A stretch of DNA of 64,000 bases. Source: Synechococcus sp. SB0662_bin_14 (GTDB lineage: Bacteria > Cyanobacteriota > Cyanobacteriia > PCC-6307 > Cyanobiaceae). Location of the stretch: NCBI GenBank assembly GCA_009840445.1, contig VXNS01000021.1:1-64000 (forward strand), read 5' to 3'. Below the pieces are notes generated by a model. That model saw nothing but the letters and a program-made list of their open reading frames with translations. It did not search any database and was not told the origin of the DNA. Each line of letters starts with the position of its first letter. The stretch's first letter is position 1. The position numbers were made by a program, and so were the translations under genes. Below, one piece after another: positions 51,109 through 62,700 of this stretch.

Positions 51109-51591
51109 TCACCAGGTTTCAGCCTGTGGCGGCTGCCAGTCATCGTCGTCGTTGTAGGCGGGATCGCTATAGGCGGGAGACGGGGACCCGTCAGGGGCGG
51201 GACCGGGTGTCCGCCCCGGTCGCACCACACGGAACGGCACGTCCATGATGGGGGGTGGTCCCCCCAGGCTGGATTCCGTGTCTCGCCACGGCCCCGGGTC
51301 GGGATTGGGCTCGTCCCCCACGTCCTCGTCGCCGGCCCCCTCATGGTGGGTGTTCTCTTCCCGGCGCCGGCCCGGGGCGCTTCCCGTCTGCAGCAGCACG
51401 CCGGCGGCGCCGGCCCCCAGCGTGACACCAAGGCTGGAACTCAGCAGCAGCCAGCCCCCAATGGGGAGTGCAGGGGTGGTTCCAGTGAGCAGTTGCAGGT
51501 GGCGCTGCGGCTGACGCAAATTGTGGAACCCCACCCACACCGCCGCCAGCCACGGGCTGAGCAGCAGGAGAACCAGTAGGCCGCGCTTCAT
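51109..51591 (-). CDS. Conserved cyanobacterial membrane-associated hypothetical protein
   Basis: Two hydrophobic helices ([44 protein letters not shown]) then acidic/Pro-rich tail. Confidence 0.6.
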   Translation of the reverse strand: MKRGLLVLLLLSPWLAAVWVGFHNLRQPQRHLQLLTGTTPALPIGGWLLLSSSLGVTLGAGAAGVLLQTGSAPGRRREENTHHEGAGDEDVGDEPNPDPGPWRDTESSLGGPPPIMDVPFRVVRPGRTPGPAPDGSPSPAYSDPAYNDDDDWQPPQAETW

Positions 51592-52225
51592 GGTCCAGGC
51601 TCCCCGGTCGGAGGCCTGGGACCTTGCCAACGGGGTAGCTGCTGCCCCACGTCACAGCCCAGACTGTCCAAGATGCGGATCACCAGAAAATCCACCATGT
51701 CCTCCAGGGACTCCGGGCGCTGATACCAGGCGGGAATGGGCGGCGCGATGTGGGCCCCGGCCTCCGCGAGCCGCGTGAGGTTGCGCAGGTGGATCAGTGT
51801 CCAGGGCATCTCCCGGGGCGCAATCACCAGGGGGCGGCGCTCCTTGAGTTGCACGTCCGCAGCCCGCTCCAGCAACTCCAAAGACACCCCGGCCGCCAGG
51901 CGGGCGACGGTCCCCATGGTGCAGGGCAGGATCACCATGCCCCGAACCGGATAGCTGCCACTGGCGATGGCGGCCCCAAGGGCGTTCCAGGGGTGACAGC
52001 GCAGTTGGCCGTCCTGGCAACCACACTGCCGACGCCAAAACGCCTCCTGGGCATCAGACTCCCTGGGCAGGATCAGCCCCTGCTCGTCCCGCCACACGTT
52101 GGCACAACCCCGGCTGGCCACCAACTCCACCTGCTGGCCACCACGGAGCAGAAGCTGGAGAGCACGGACAGCCAACTGTTGTGCCGATGCGCCGGTCACC
52201 CCCATCACCAGTGGCCCCAGGTTGC

Positions 52226-52229
<4 letters not shown>
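51588..52229 (-). CDS. ubiX: Flavin prenyltransferase UbiX
   Basis: [20 protein letters not shown]...[73 protein letters not shown]. Confidence 0.93.
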
Positions 52230-54823
<2,594 letters not shown>

Positions 54824-54917
54824 GCCGTAGAAGCTGGAGCAGACGGTTCACCGGCAGCAGAGAAGCAGGATGACAGCCACCATGGGATAAGTCTAGCGAA
54901 GTGCTGCCGACGCTCCC

Positions 54918-56069
54918 GTGTCCCCATTGCACCACCGCACCATGGAGCAGTTGCAGCGCCGTCAGGCTGCAGGTGAGTTGCGGGTGCGCACCAGTGCGGA
55001 ATTTCGTGCGGACGTGGCCACGGTGGGCTTGCAGAAGGCGTTTTCCAGAACCGATGTTCTGGCTGCGGGTGGCTGCAGCGTCAGTACCCAGGCCAGCCTC
55101 AACATTGGTCCGGGTCCCTGCGACCCCCCGATTCGGATCCAGCGGGCTGAACTGGGAGGGGTTCGCCTGCAATGCCATGGCAGCAACAACAGCCTGACCA
55201 TGCCCCTTGGCGGGGGAGACCGCCCGGAACACAGCGGTGCAACTGTGTTGAATGCCTTGCTCAAGGGGGCTTCCGTTCCTTTTGTCGCGTCCGGGGAGAA
55301 GCAGCCTCAGTTTCCGCGGCAAGAATTGGTGACCCAGGTGGATTTGGCCGGCCTGGGCATGACCCGTCTTCTGCTGCCACGGGCCATCAGCGAAAACGGC
55401 ATTGTGGCGGTCAACAGTGGCGAGACAAGAATCTGGTCTTTCCATGGACCTCTGCTGGAGCGGCTGGGTAATGCGGTGTTCACAGCCCCTGGGGGACGCG
55501 GCATTGGCTTGAGCAGCCCTCGCCTGCACTGCCTGGGTGCCGGTTCCCCTGTCTTTGTGGCTGGCGCCGTTGGGGTGGTGACAGGTGCGGGGATTGGCCA
55601 TCAACCCCGCTGCAAACGGCTGCCCGGCGACCATGCCCTGGCGCCGGGAGCCGTTGCGGCGGTCAGTGCCGATGCGGAACACATGAATCCAGCCTGGCTG
55701 CGTCCCTGTTGGTTTGGGGAGTTGGGAGCAGGCGTGATGGTGGCCTTGGCCGCCCCTGTTCCTCTCCTGACCGTGGAGACGGCAGCACCAGCAGGCTGTG
55801 GGGATCACCAACTCCAAGCGCCTGTGCTGGATTTTTCCATTCCACGACGGGTACGTCCCGTATTGGGTTGTGTCTCTTACAAAGACCTTCTCGGTGGACG
55901 GATCACTGTCAAGGGACATGCCGTCCCCACGGCATCCGCCACAAGCCTGCGTCTCACCGACCACGTCACGGCCGCTCTGGCAGAGAAGCTGCGGGACGGA
56001 TCTTTCCCTTTGGTTGCCCCCTTCCAGCCCCTTCCGGAAAAACCGACTTTGACGCCCGTCAACAGCTAG
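54918..56069 (+). CDS. DUF39 / HcyBio-family (homocysteine biosynthesis) protein
   Basis: DVLAAGGCSVSTQASLNIGPGPCDPPIRI...LNALLKGASVPFVASG...FVAGAVGVVTGAGIGHQP resembles the DUF39 family as recalled. Confidence 0.65.
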   Translation: MSPLHHRTMEQLQRRQAAGELRVRTSAEFRADVATVGLQKAFSRTDVLAAGGCSVSTQASLNIGPGPCDPPIRIQRAELGGVRLQCHGSNNSLTMPLGGGDRPEHSGATVLNALLKGASVPFVASGEKQPQFPRQELVTQVDLAGLGMTRLLLPRAISENGIVAVNSGETRIWSFHGPLLERLGNAVFTAPGGRGIGLSSPRLHCLGAGSPVFVAGAVGVVTGAGIGHQPRCKRLPGDHALAPGAVAAVSADAEHMNPAWLRPCWFGELGAGVMVALAAPVPLLTVETAAPAGCGDHQLQAPVLDFSIPRRVRPVLGCVSYKDLLGGRITVKGHAVPTASATSLRLTDHVTAALAEKLRDGSFPLVAPFQPLPEKPTLTPVNS

Positions 56070-56080
56070 TCTGAATTGAC

Positions 56081-56524
56081 ATGCAACGTCCAGCAACAGC
56101 GATGCAGGACACGAAGGATATGCCTGAGCAAGCAAAGGCCACCCGTCAGTCGTCTGACGCCACGTCAGCCACTCCAGCACAACAGGCCTCCCGGCAGGCT
56201 GAGGGCAGTGGTGAGGGGGGAGAATTCCAGCTTCTGCTTGACCTGGTGCAGCGTTGGGTCGACAAGCAGGGCTGGAACCTGTCCTTAAAAAGCCTTGGAC
56301 GGCCCATTCGCAACCTGTTCCTGTTGATCGCTGCTCTGGCGGTGCTCCAGTTGGTCAGTGGTGTTGCCGAAGCATTGAACAGTATTCCCCTCCTGGGGAA
56401 TACCTTGATGCTGGTGGCCTTGGTGCAGATTGCCGTTTTCACCCGTCACAACCTGCTTCGCCAAGCGGACAGACAGAACCTGCGCAAGCGCATCAATACA
56501 TTGCTGGACGATACCTTTGGCTGA
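56081..56524 (+). CDS. Hypothetical membrane protein
   Basis: NLFLLIAALAVLQLVSGVAEALNSIPLLGNTLMLVALVQIAVFTRHNLLRQADRQNLRKRINTLLDDTFG; paired with yggT. Confidence 0.65.
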   Translation: MQRPATAMQDTKDMPEQAKATRQSSDATSATPAQQASRQAEGSGEGGEFQLLLDLVQRWVDKQGWNLSLKSLGRPIRNLFLLIAALAVLQLVSGVAEALNSIPLLGNTLMLVALVQIAVFTRHNLLRQADRQNLRKRINTLLDDTFG

Positions 56525-56565
56525 GACGTCAGGCTCCCCGCGGTCGTCTCCCTTTCCATCCGCCC

Positions 56566-56835
56566 ATGTCTGCTGCATTTCTTCTGATCGAGAGCGTCAG
56601 CCGACTGGTTGCGCTCTATGGATTTCTCCTGATTCTCTACATCCTCAGCAGTTGGATTCCCCAGCTCAGACATTCCCGCGTGGGGGAAATTTTAGCCCAG
56701 GTGAGTGAGCCGTATCTGAGGTTGTTCCGGGGGATCATCCCCCTTTTGGGGGGCATTGACTTTTCCCCCATCCTGGCGTTCATTGTGCTGCGCTTGGTTC
56801 AGGGCATCCTGAACCAAGCGCAGGGAGCGCTGTAG
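56566..56835 (+). CDS. YggT family protein
   Basis: LIESVSRLVALYGFLLILYILSSWIPQLR...LAQVSEPYLRLFRGIIPLLGGIDFSPILAFIVLRLVQG. Confidence 0.9.
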   Translation: MSAAFLLIESVSRLVALYGFLLILYILSSWIPQLRHSRVGEILAQVSEPYLRLFRGIIPLLGGIDFSPILAFIVLRLVQGILNQAQGAL

Positions 56836-56878
56836 GGATCCCACTGCCCTGGACGGGGCGGCAGAGGGGCGGAGCGTC

Positions 56879-57079
56879 TCAACCGATGTGCAGTTGACCG
56901 AGGATGCCGTAACCGCTGAGGGCTTCGGTGAGAACAGCCAGGAGGAAACCCAGCATGGCCACCCGTCCATTGAGCTTCTCGGCTTTGGCCAAGCGCTCCT
57001 GGCGGATTTGGGCTGATGCGGTTTCCTGGAACCACTGCTGATCAGCGTTGGTCGGGAAAGAAAAGGAAGTCGAGGTCAT
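56879..57079 (-). CDS. High-light-inducible / CAB-ELIP-HLIP family protein
   Basis: RLAKAEKLNGRVAMLGFLLAVLTEALSGYGILGQLHIG (ExxNGRxAMxGF motif). Confidence 0.93.
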   Translation of the reverse strand: MTSTSFSFPTNADQQWFQETASAQIRQERLAKAEKLNGRVAMLGFLLAVLTEALSGYGILGQLHIG

Positions 57080-57271
57080 GGGACATCCGCATGTGCAACA
57101 AAACTTTACATCATGATGAAGTGAACGGGAGGTTCGGGTGCCCCCACCTCCCGCAGCCCCTGTTTGTGCCCCGAGGATGGGTTTGTGGGCTGCCATGGTC
57201 TTAAGGTGGGGATGGTTGTTGCTCGTTCCGGGCTGCAGCCTTCTCTTCTGCGGTTTCAGCCCGCCCGTTTC

Positions 57272-57610
57272 ATGAGCATTTACGTCGGCAACGTTCCCTT
57301 CACGGCCGAGAAGGAGGACATCCAGGAGCTCTTTGCCTACTACGGCGCAGTGGCCCGTGTGAGCCTTCCCCTCGACCGGGAAACAGGCCGAAAGCGCGGG
57401 TTCGCTTTTGTGGACATGGTCAACGAGGTTGACGAGCAGTCAGCCATTGACGACCTCCAGGACGTGGAGTGGATGGGACGCGCCATCCGTGTCCGCAAGG
57501 CGGAGCCCCGCGGGGGCGGTGCTTCGGACCGCCCCCGGCGCGGCGAGCGTCCTACCCCGACGGGGGAGCGTCGCGCCTCGGACGATCCGGAGAACGACGG
57601 ACAGGGCTGA
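57272..57610 (+). CDS. RRM-type RNA-binding protein
   Basis: MSIYVGNVPFTAEKEDIQELFAYYGAVARVSLPLDRETGRKRGFAFVDM plus Arg/Gly-rich tail. Confidence 0.93.
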   Translation: MSIYVGNVPFTAEKEDIQELFAYYGAVARVSLPLDRETGRKRGFAFVDMVNEVDEQSAIDDLQDVEWMGRAIRVRKAEPRGGGASDRPRRGERPTPTGERRASDDPENDGQG

Positions 57611-57866
57611 CGTCACAGCGATCACGCTTGGGATGTTGGGGCGGTGGCGGCTTCCTGTTCTCCTTGATGCACCACGGCTGGGAGACACGAATCAGTTCAA
57701 TCTGGTTTGCGGCTTGAGATTCCGCTTCCAGAAGGCGTTGAACCATTTGGCAACGGGGAGCCGCGGCAAGTTCTCCTTCTTCTGTCCACTCCAAGGCAGC
57801 CAACTCCGGTTTGAAGGAATGGGAGGGGATAGCGGATCTTGGCGGTGTTTGTGATCTTTTCATCAT
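57552..57866 (-). CDS. Possible small hypothetical protein
   Basis: 104-aa ORF in an otherwise empty gap, but its 3' end is antisense to the RRM gene; compositional support is weak. Confidence 0.25.
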   Translation of the reverse strand: MMKRSQTPPRSAIPSHSFKPELAALEWTEEGELAAAPRCQMVQRLLEAESQAANQIELIRVSQPWCIKENRKPPPPQHPKRDRCDVSPVRRSPDRPRRDAPPSG

Positions 57867-57981
57867 CTCTACACCTCTGTCAGGGTTTCTTAACTCTCTC
57901 GCCAGGCTTCCTCTTTCCTTAAGAATTTAAGGTTTTCTTTTCCTTTCCGGAAACAAAAGAAATCCTCCCCTCCCTTTTCGC

Positions 57982-59382
57982 TTGCCTGGTCCCATGGCCT
58001 CCTTGTCCACAACCGAAAACCTTGTTGTCATCGGCTCGGGGCCGGCGGGATACACCGCAGCCCTCTATGCCGCTCGCGCCAACCTGGCTCCCCTGCTCGT
58101 CACCGGTTTTCAGGAGGGGGGCATCCCCGGCGGTCAACTGATGACCACCACCCATGTGGAGAACTTCCCCGGTTTTCCCCAGGGCATCCTGGGTCCTGAT
58201 CTCATGGACCGCATGAAGGCCCAGGCCGTGCGCTGGGGAACCCGTCTGCTGGAGGCCGACGCCGATCAACTGGACCTGAGCCAACAACCGTTCACCATCC
58301 AGGCCCAGGGGCAGACCCTGCGCACCCACTCCGTGGTCCTGGCCACAGGGGCCCGGGCCAACCGCCTTCACCTGCCCCGGGAAGAGCGGTTCTGGAGTCG
58401 CGGCATCAGCGCCTGTGCCGTGTGCGACGGGGCCACACCCCAATTCCGCAACGAACCCCTGGCCGTGGTTGGGGGTGGGGACTCGGCCTGTGAAGAAGCC
58501 CATGCCCTGACCAAATACGGCTCCCACGTGCATCTGATTGTGCGCAGAAACAAGCTGCGGGCCTCCAAGGCCATGGCGGACCGGGTGCTGGCCAACGATC
58601 AAATCACCATCCACTGGGAGCACGAGATTGTGGCCCTGCAGGGGGATGACTGGCTCGCGGCCGTTGAGCTGCGTCACCGCCGTGACGGCAGCTCAACAAC
58701 TCTTCCCGTGCGCGGACTCTTCTATGCCATTGGCCACACCCCCAACACGGGGTTGGTCCAAGGGCAGCTTCCCCTGGATGGAGAGGGCTATCTGGCGCCT
58801 CAACGGCCAGGACAGCCGGACACCGTCATCCCCGGTGTCTTCTGGGCCGGGGACGTGGCGGACCGCCGCTGGCGGCAGGCCGTCACGGCAGCGGCCACGG
58901 GTTGCCAAGCAGCGCTTGCTGCCGAGACATGGCTGACGGAGCAGAACCTGGCGGTGACCGTATCCCGCAAGACGCCGGAGCCGGAATCGGCCCCAATGCC
59001 CCAAAAGGTGAGCCTCGCCACGGAAGAGACCTATTCCCCCACAGCCCTCTGGCAGCAAGGCAGCTATGCTCTGCGGCGTCTTTACCACGAGACTACGGAG
59101 CCTCTAGTGGTGGTTTACACCGCACCAGGGTGTGGCCCTTGCCATGTGCTCAAGCCGCAACTGAGGCGGGTAGTGGAAGAGCTGGCGCCTCAGGTCCATG
59201 CCGTCGAGATCAACATTGAGGCGGAACCCGACATTGCCCAGCAGGCTGGCGTGTCAGGGACACCCACCACCCAGGTGTTTTACAAAAAGGAACTGCGCTG
59301 CCAGTGGCGTGGTGTCAAACAGCGGCGCATGATCCGCGCTGAACTGGAGAAGGTGCTGTCCCCTGTCGATTCACGGACGTGA
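57982..59382 (+). CDS. ntrC: NADPH-dependent thioredoxin reductase with C-terminal thioredoxin domain (NTRC)
   Basis: GSGPAGYTAALYAARA...CAVCDG...VGGGDSACEEA...FWAGDVADRRWRQAVTAAATGCQAAL then thioredoxin domain with APGCGPCHVLKP. Confidence 0.92.
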   Translation: MPGPMASLSTTENLVVIGSGPAGYTAALYAARANLAPLLVTGFQEGGIPGGQLMTTTHVENFPGFPQGILGPDLMDRMKAQAVRWGTRLLEADADQLDLSQQPFTIQAQGQTLRTHSVVLATGARANRLHLPREERFWSRGISACAVCDGATPQFRNEPLAVVGGGDSACEEAHALTKYGSHVHLIVRRNKLRASKAMADRVLANDQITIHWEHEIVALQGDDWLAAVELRHRRDGSSTTLPVRGLFYAIGHTPNTGLVQGQLPLDGEGYLAPQRPGQPDTVIPGVFWAGDVADRRWRQAVTAAATGCQAALAAETWLTEQNLAVTVSRKTPEPESAPMPQKVSLATEETYSPTALWQQGSYALRRLYHETTEPLVVVYTAPGCGPCHVLKPQLRRVVEELAPQVHAVEINIEAEPDIAQQAGVSGTPTTQVFYKKELRCQWRGVKQRRMIRAELEKVLSPVDSRT

Positions 59383-59646
59383 TTACCGGCGCCGGCCGCC
59401 AGGTCGGTGGCCTCCACCAGAGCGTGGAGCCCCCATGTTGCGCTCCCGATAGGTAATGCGGCCACGGGTGAGGTCATAGGGGCTGATCTCCACGGTCACC
59501 TTGTCCCCCGCCAGAAGCTTGATGCGGAACTTGGTGAGCTTGCCGGCAGCGCGGCACAGGCATTGGTGTCCTTCTGGCTTATCAAGGGTGACCATGTAAA
59601 AGCCGTTGCCTTGTTCCCGTTCAATCACGCCAGAGGTTTCAATCAT
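59383..59646 (-). CDS. infA: Translation initiation factor IF-1 with Gly/Arg-rich C-terminal tail
   Basis: GVIEREQGNGFYMVTLDKPEGHQCLCRAAGKLTKFRIKLLAGDKVTVEISPYDLTRGRITYRER then MGAPRSGGGHRPGGRRR. Confidence 0.9.
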   Translation of the reverse strand: MIETSGVIEREQGNGFYMVTLDKPEGHQCLCRAAGKLTKFRIKLLAGDKVTVEISPYDLTRGRITYRERNMGAPRSGGGHRPGGRRR

Positions 59647-59713
59647 GGTTGAGCCATGGGGAGAGACAACATCATGGGCAAGCCCAATCCAGACAGAGCC
59701 AAACATCAGCTTA

Positions 59714-62700
59714 TCAGGCTCGCACAGGGGCATCGGCGATGTCTGCGCCAGCCTGGACAGGAGATGGGGACAGCCCCAGGATTTCCTCCTCGGCGGGGGG
59801 GACCAGAGCGATGAAACGGGATTGCTGCTCATCCCAGTGCGCCAGAATTTCCCCTGCCCTGGGGCTTCCTGTGGCCACCAGATGGGCTTCCAGCAGGGCC
59901 TTGAGCTGACTCGCCAGCGCCGCGGACTCCGTCAAGCTGCGCAGCTTGACGGAGTCCCTGTTAATGCGCACGACTGTGGTGTCGTCCTGTTGAAGCAAGT
60001 AGGCCACCCCGCCCGTCATCCCGGCGGCCACGTTGCGGCCCGTGGGTCCCAGCACCACGACTACCCCACCGGTCATGTATTCGCAGCAGTGATCGCCGGC
60101 CCCCTCCACCACGGCCTGGGCGCCACTGTTGCGCACCCCAAAGCGCTCGCCGGCCCGGCCATGGGCAAAAAGCTGGCCCCCCGTGGCCCCGTACAGGCAG
60201 GTGTTGCCCAGAATCACGTGATTGCCCGCTTGCAAGCTGGAGGTTCTGGGGGGCACGATCACCAGGCGTCCCCCATTCATGCCCTTGCCCACGTAGTCGT
60301 TGGCTTCGCCATGGAGAACCATATCCAGGCCCTGGATACAGAAGGCCCCGAAGCTCTGCCCCGCACAGCCGCGGAAGCGCAACTGCAACTGACCGCCAAA
60401 CCCCCGGTTGCCGTGCCGCGCCGCAATCAACCCGGCCAGGCGCGCCCCCACGCTGCGGTCCGTATTGGCAATCTCCAGATCCACCGTCATGGAACCGTGG
60501 TGTTCCACGGCCTGCTGCAGGGCCGGGTCCGTCAACAGCTCATCCAACAGGATCGGCCCGTTGTCATGGGCCCGGGCATCATGCTTGCGCCAGTTGTGGT
60601 CATGGGCTTGGGGCATGGGCCTCAGCAGGCTGCCCATGTCCACCCCGCTGGTTTTGTGCAGGGCGACGTTGCGGGTGACCAGCAGATCCACGCGGCCAAT
60701 CAGGTCATCCATGGACCGCAGGCCCAGGCGGCTGATGAGCTGGCGCACCTCTTCGGCCACGTAGATGAAGAAGTTGACCACGTGTTCGGGCAACCCCACG
60801 AACCGGCGCCGCAGGTCTTCCTTCTGGGTGGCCACGCCAACGGGGCACTTGTTGGTATGGCAGACCCGGGCCATGATGCAGCCCTCGGCGATCATGGCCA
60901 CCGAGCCGAATCCAAACTCCTCAGCCCCCAGCAGGGCGGCAACCACCACGTCCCAACCGGTCTTCAGGCCACCGTCAGTCCGCAGAATCACCCGCTGGCG
61001 CAAACCATTCTCCAACAGGCAGCGATGCACCTCCGCCAGACCCAGTTCCCAAGGAACACCGGCATGCTTGATGGAACTGAGGGGTGAGGCGCCGGTGCCA
61101 CCGTCATGGCCGGAGATCTGAATCACGTCGGCGTTGGCCTTGGCAACCCCGGCGGCAATGGTGCCAATGCCAATTTCCGCCACCAGCTTGACCGACACCT
61201 TGGCGGCGGGATGAACCTGGTGGAGGTCATGAATGAGTTGGGCCAGGTCCTCAATGGAATAGATGTCGTGGTGGGGCGGGGGTGAGATGAGGGGCACCCC
61301 GGGCTTGCTGTTGCGCAGCCCGGCAATGTAGGCATCCACTTTGGTTCCAGGTAGCTGGCCCCCTTCCCCGGGTTTTGCCCCCTGCGCCACCTTGATTTCC
61401 AGTTGTTGGCCGGAGCGCAGATAGGCGGGAGTGACGCCAAAGCGCCCGGAAGCCACCTGTTTGATGGCGGAGCAGGCCGTATCGCCGGGGCGCAGACCCC
61501 GCAGGTGGGGCAGGGTGGGAGAGTGGCCTGCATCGTCCACGTCGGTGAGCACCCCATAGCGCACCGGATCTTCCCCACCTTCCCCGCTGTTGCTCTTGCC
61601 GCCAATGCGGTTGAGGGCAACGGCCAGGGTTTCATGGGCCTCGCGGGAGAGGGCCCCCAAGCTCATGCCACCGGTGCAGAAGCGCCGGCAGATGTCGGCA
61701 ACGCTTTCCACCTCCTCCAGGGGGGTTGGGGATTGGGCGACACGGAACTCCAGAAGATCCCGCAAGGTGGTGGGAGGACGCTGCTCCAGCAGTTGCTGGT
61801 ACGTGGTGAAGTGGTCATAGCCCGGTCCCTGGGCAAGGGCCCTGTGGAGCACCTTGGCCATCTCCGGACTGTTGAGGTGATATTCGGCCCCGGTGCGGTG
61901 TTGCACAAAGCCCATGAACTCCAACTTGCTGCAGCTCAACTCCGGGAACGCCTTGCTGTGGAAGGCCAGGGTCTCACTCGCCAGTTCTGCAAAGGTGAGG
62001 CCTGCCACACGGCTGGTGGTGCCCCGGAAGGCCGCAGCAATCAGGTCAGCCCCAATGCCCACGGCTTCAAAGATTTGGGCGCCGTGGTAACTGGACAACA
62101 AGGAGATGCCGATTTTCGAGAGGATTTTCCGCAGGCCCGCCTCCAGGGCGTGGCGCACGTTGGCTTGGGCCTGGGCGGCATCCATGGCGGGCAGCTTGCC
62201 GCGCTCAATGAGCTTGACGGTGCGGGGATGGTTGCGCCAGTGGCGTGTGGTCTCCCACGTGAGCCACGGGCAAACGGCGCTGGCGCCATAGCCAATGAGA
62301 CAAGCCAGATGATGAGTGGTCCAGCATTGTGCCGTCTCCACCACCAGGGAAGCCCGCAGCCGCAAGCCTGCACGAATCAGGTGGTGGTGGACGGCGCCCG
62401 TGGCCAGCAACGGCGGAATGATGCTGCGCATGGGGCTGAGGCCACCATCCCGACGGTCCGAGAAGACGAGAATTTCCGCGCCGCGGCGCACCGCTTGCTC
62501 GGCTTGACGGCAAAGCTGCTGCACCGCCTCTTGCAGGCCGTCCGGGCCGGCGGCAACAGGAAACAGGGTGCTGAGATGGTGGCAGTTCCAGCCTGATGCA
62601 CTCAACCGGCTCAGTTCCGCTTCATTGAGCAACGGCGAGGGCAGATCCAGGCGGCGGGCCCCCTCGGCAGACGGCTCCAGTGCCGATCCACGGCGCCCCA

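Noticed and set aside
57917-57932. ccttaa-gaat-ttaagg palindrome followed by T-rich stretch before ntrC
   Set aside because: Could be a weak terminator, but the stem is A+T-rich and short and no clear upstream transcript ends here; insufficient support.
59606-62596. Long plus-strand ORFs (493 aa and 397 aa)
   Set aside because: Antisense to glutamate synthase; no recognisable domain.
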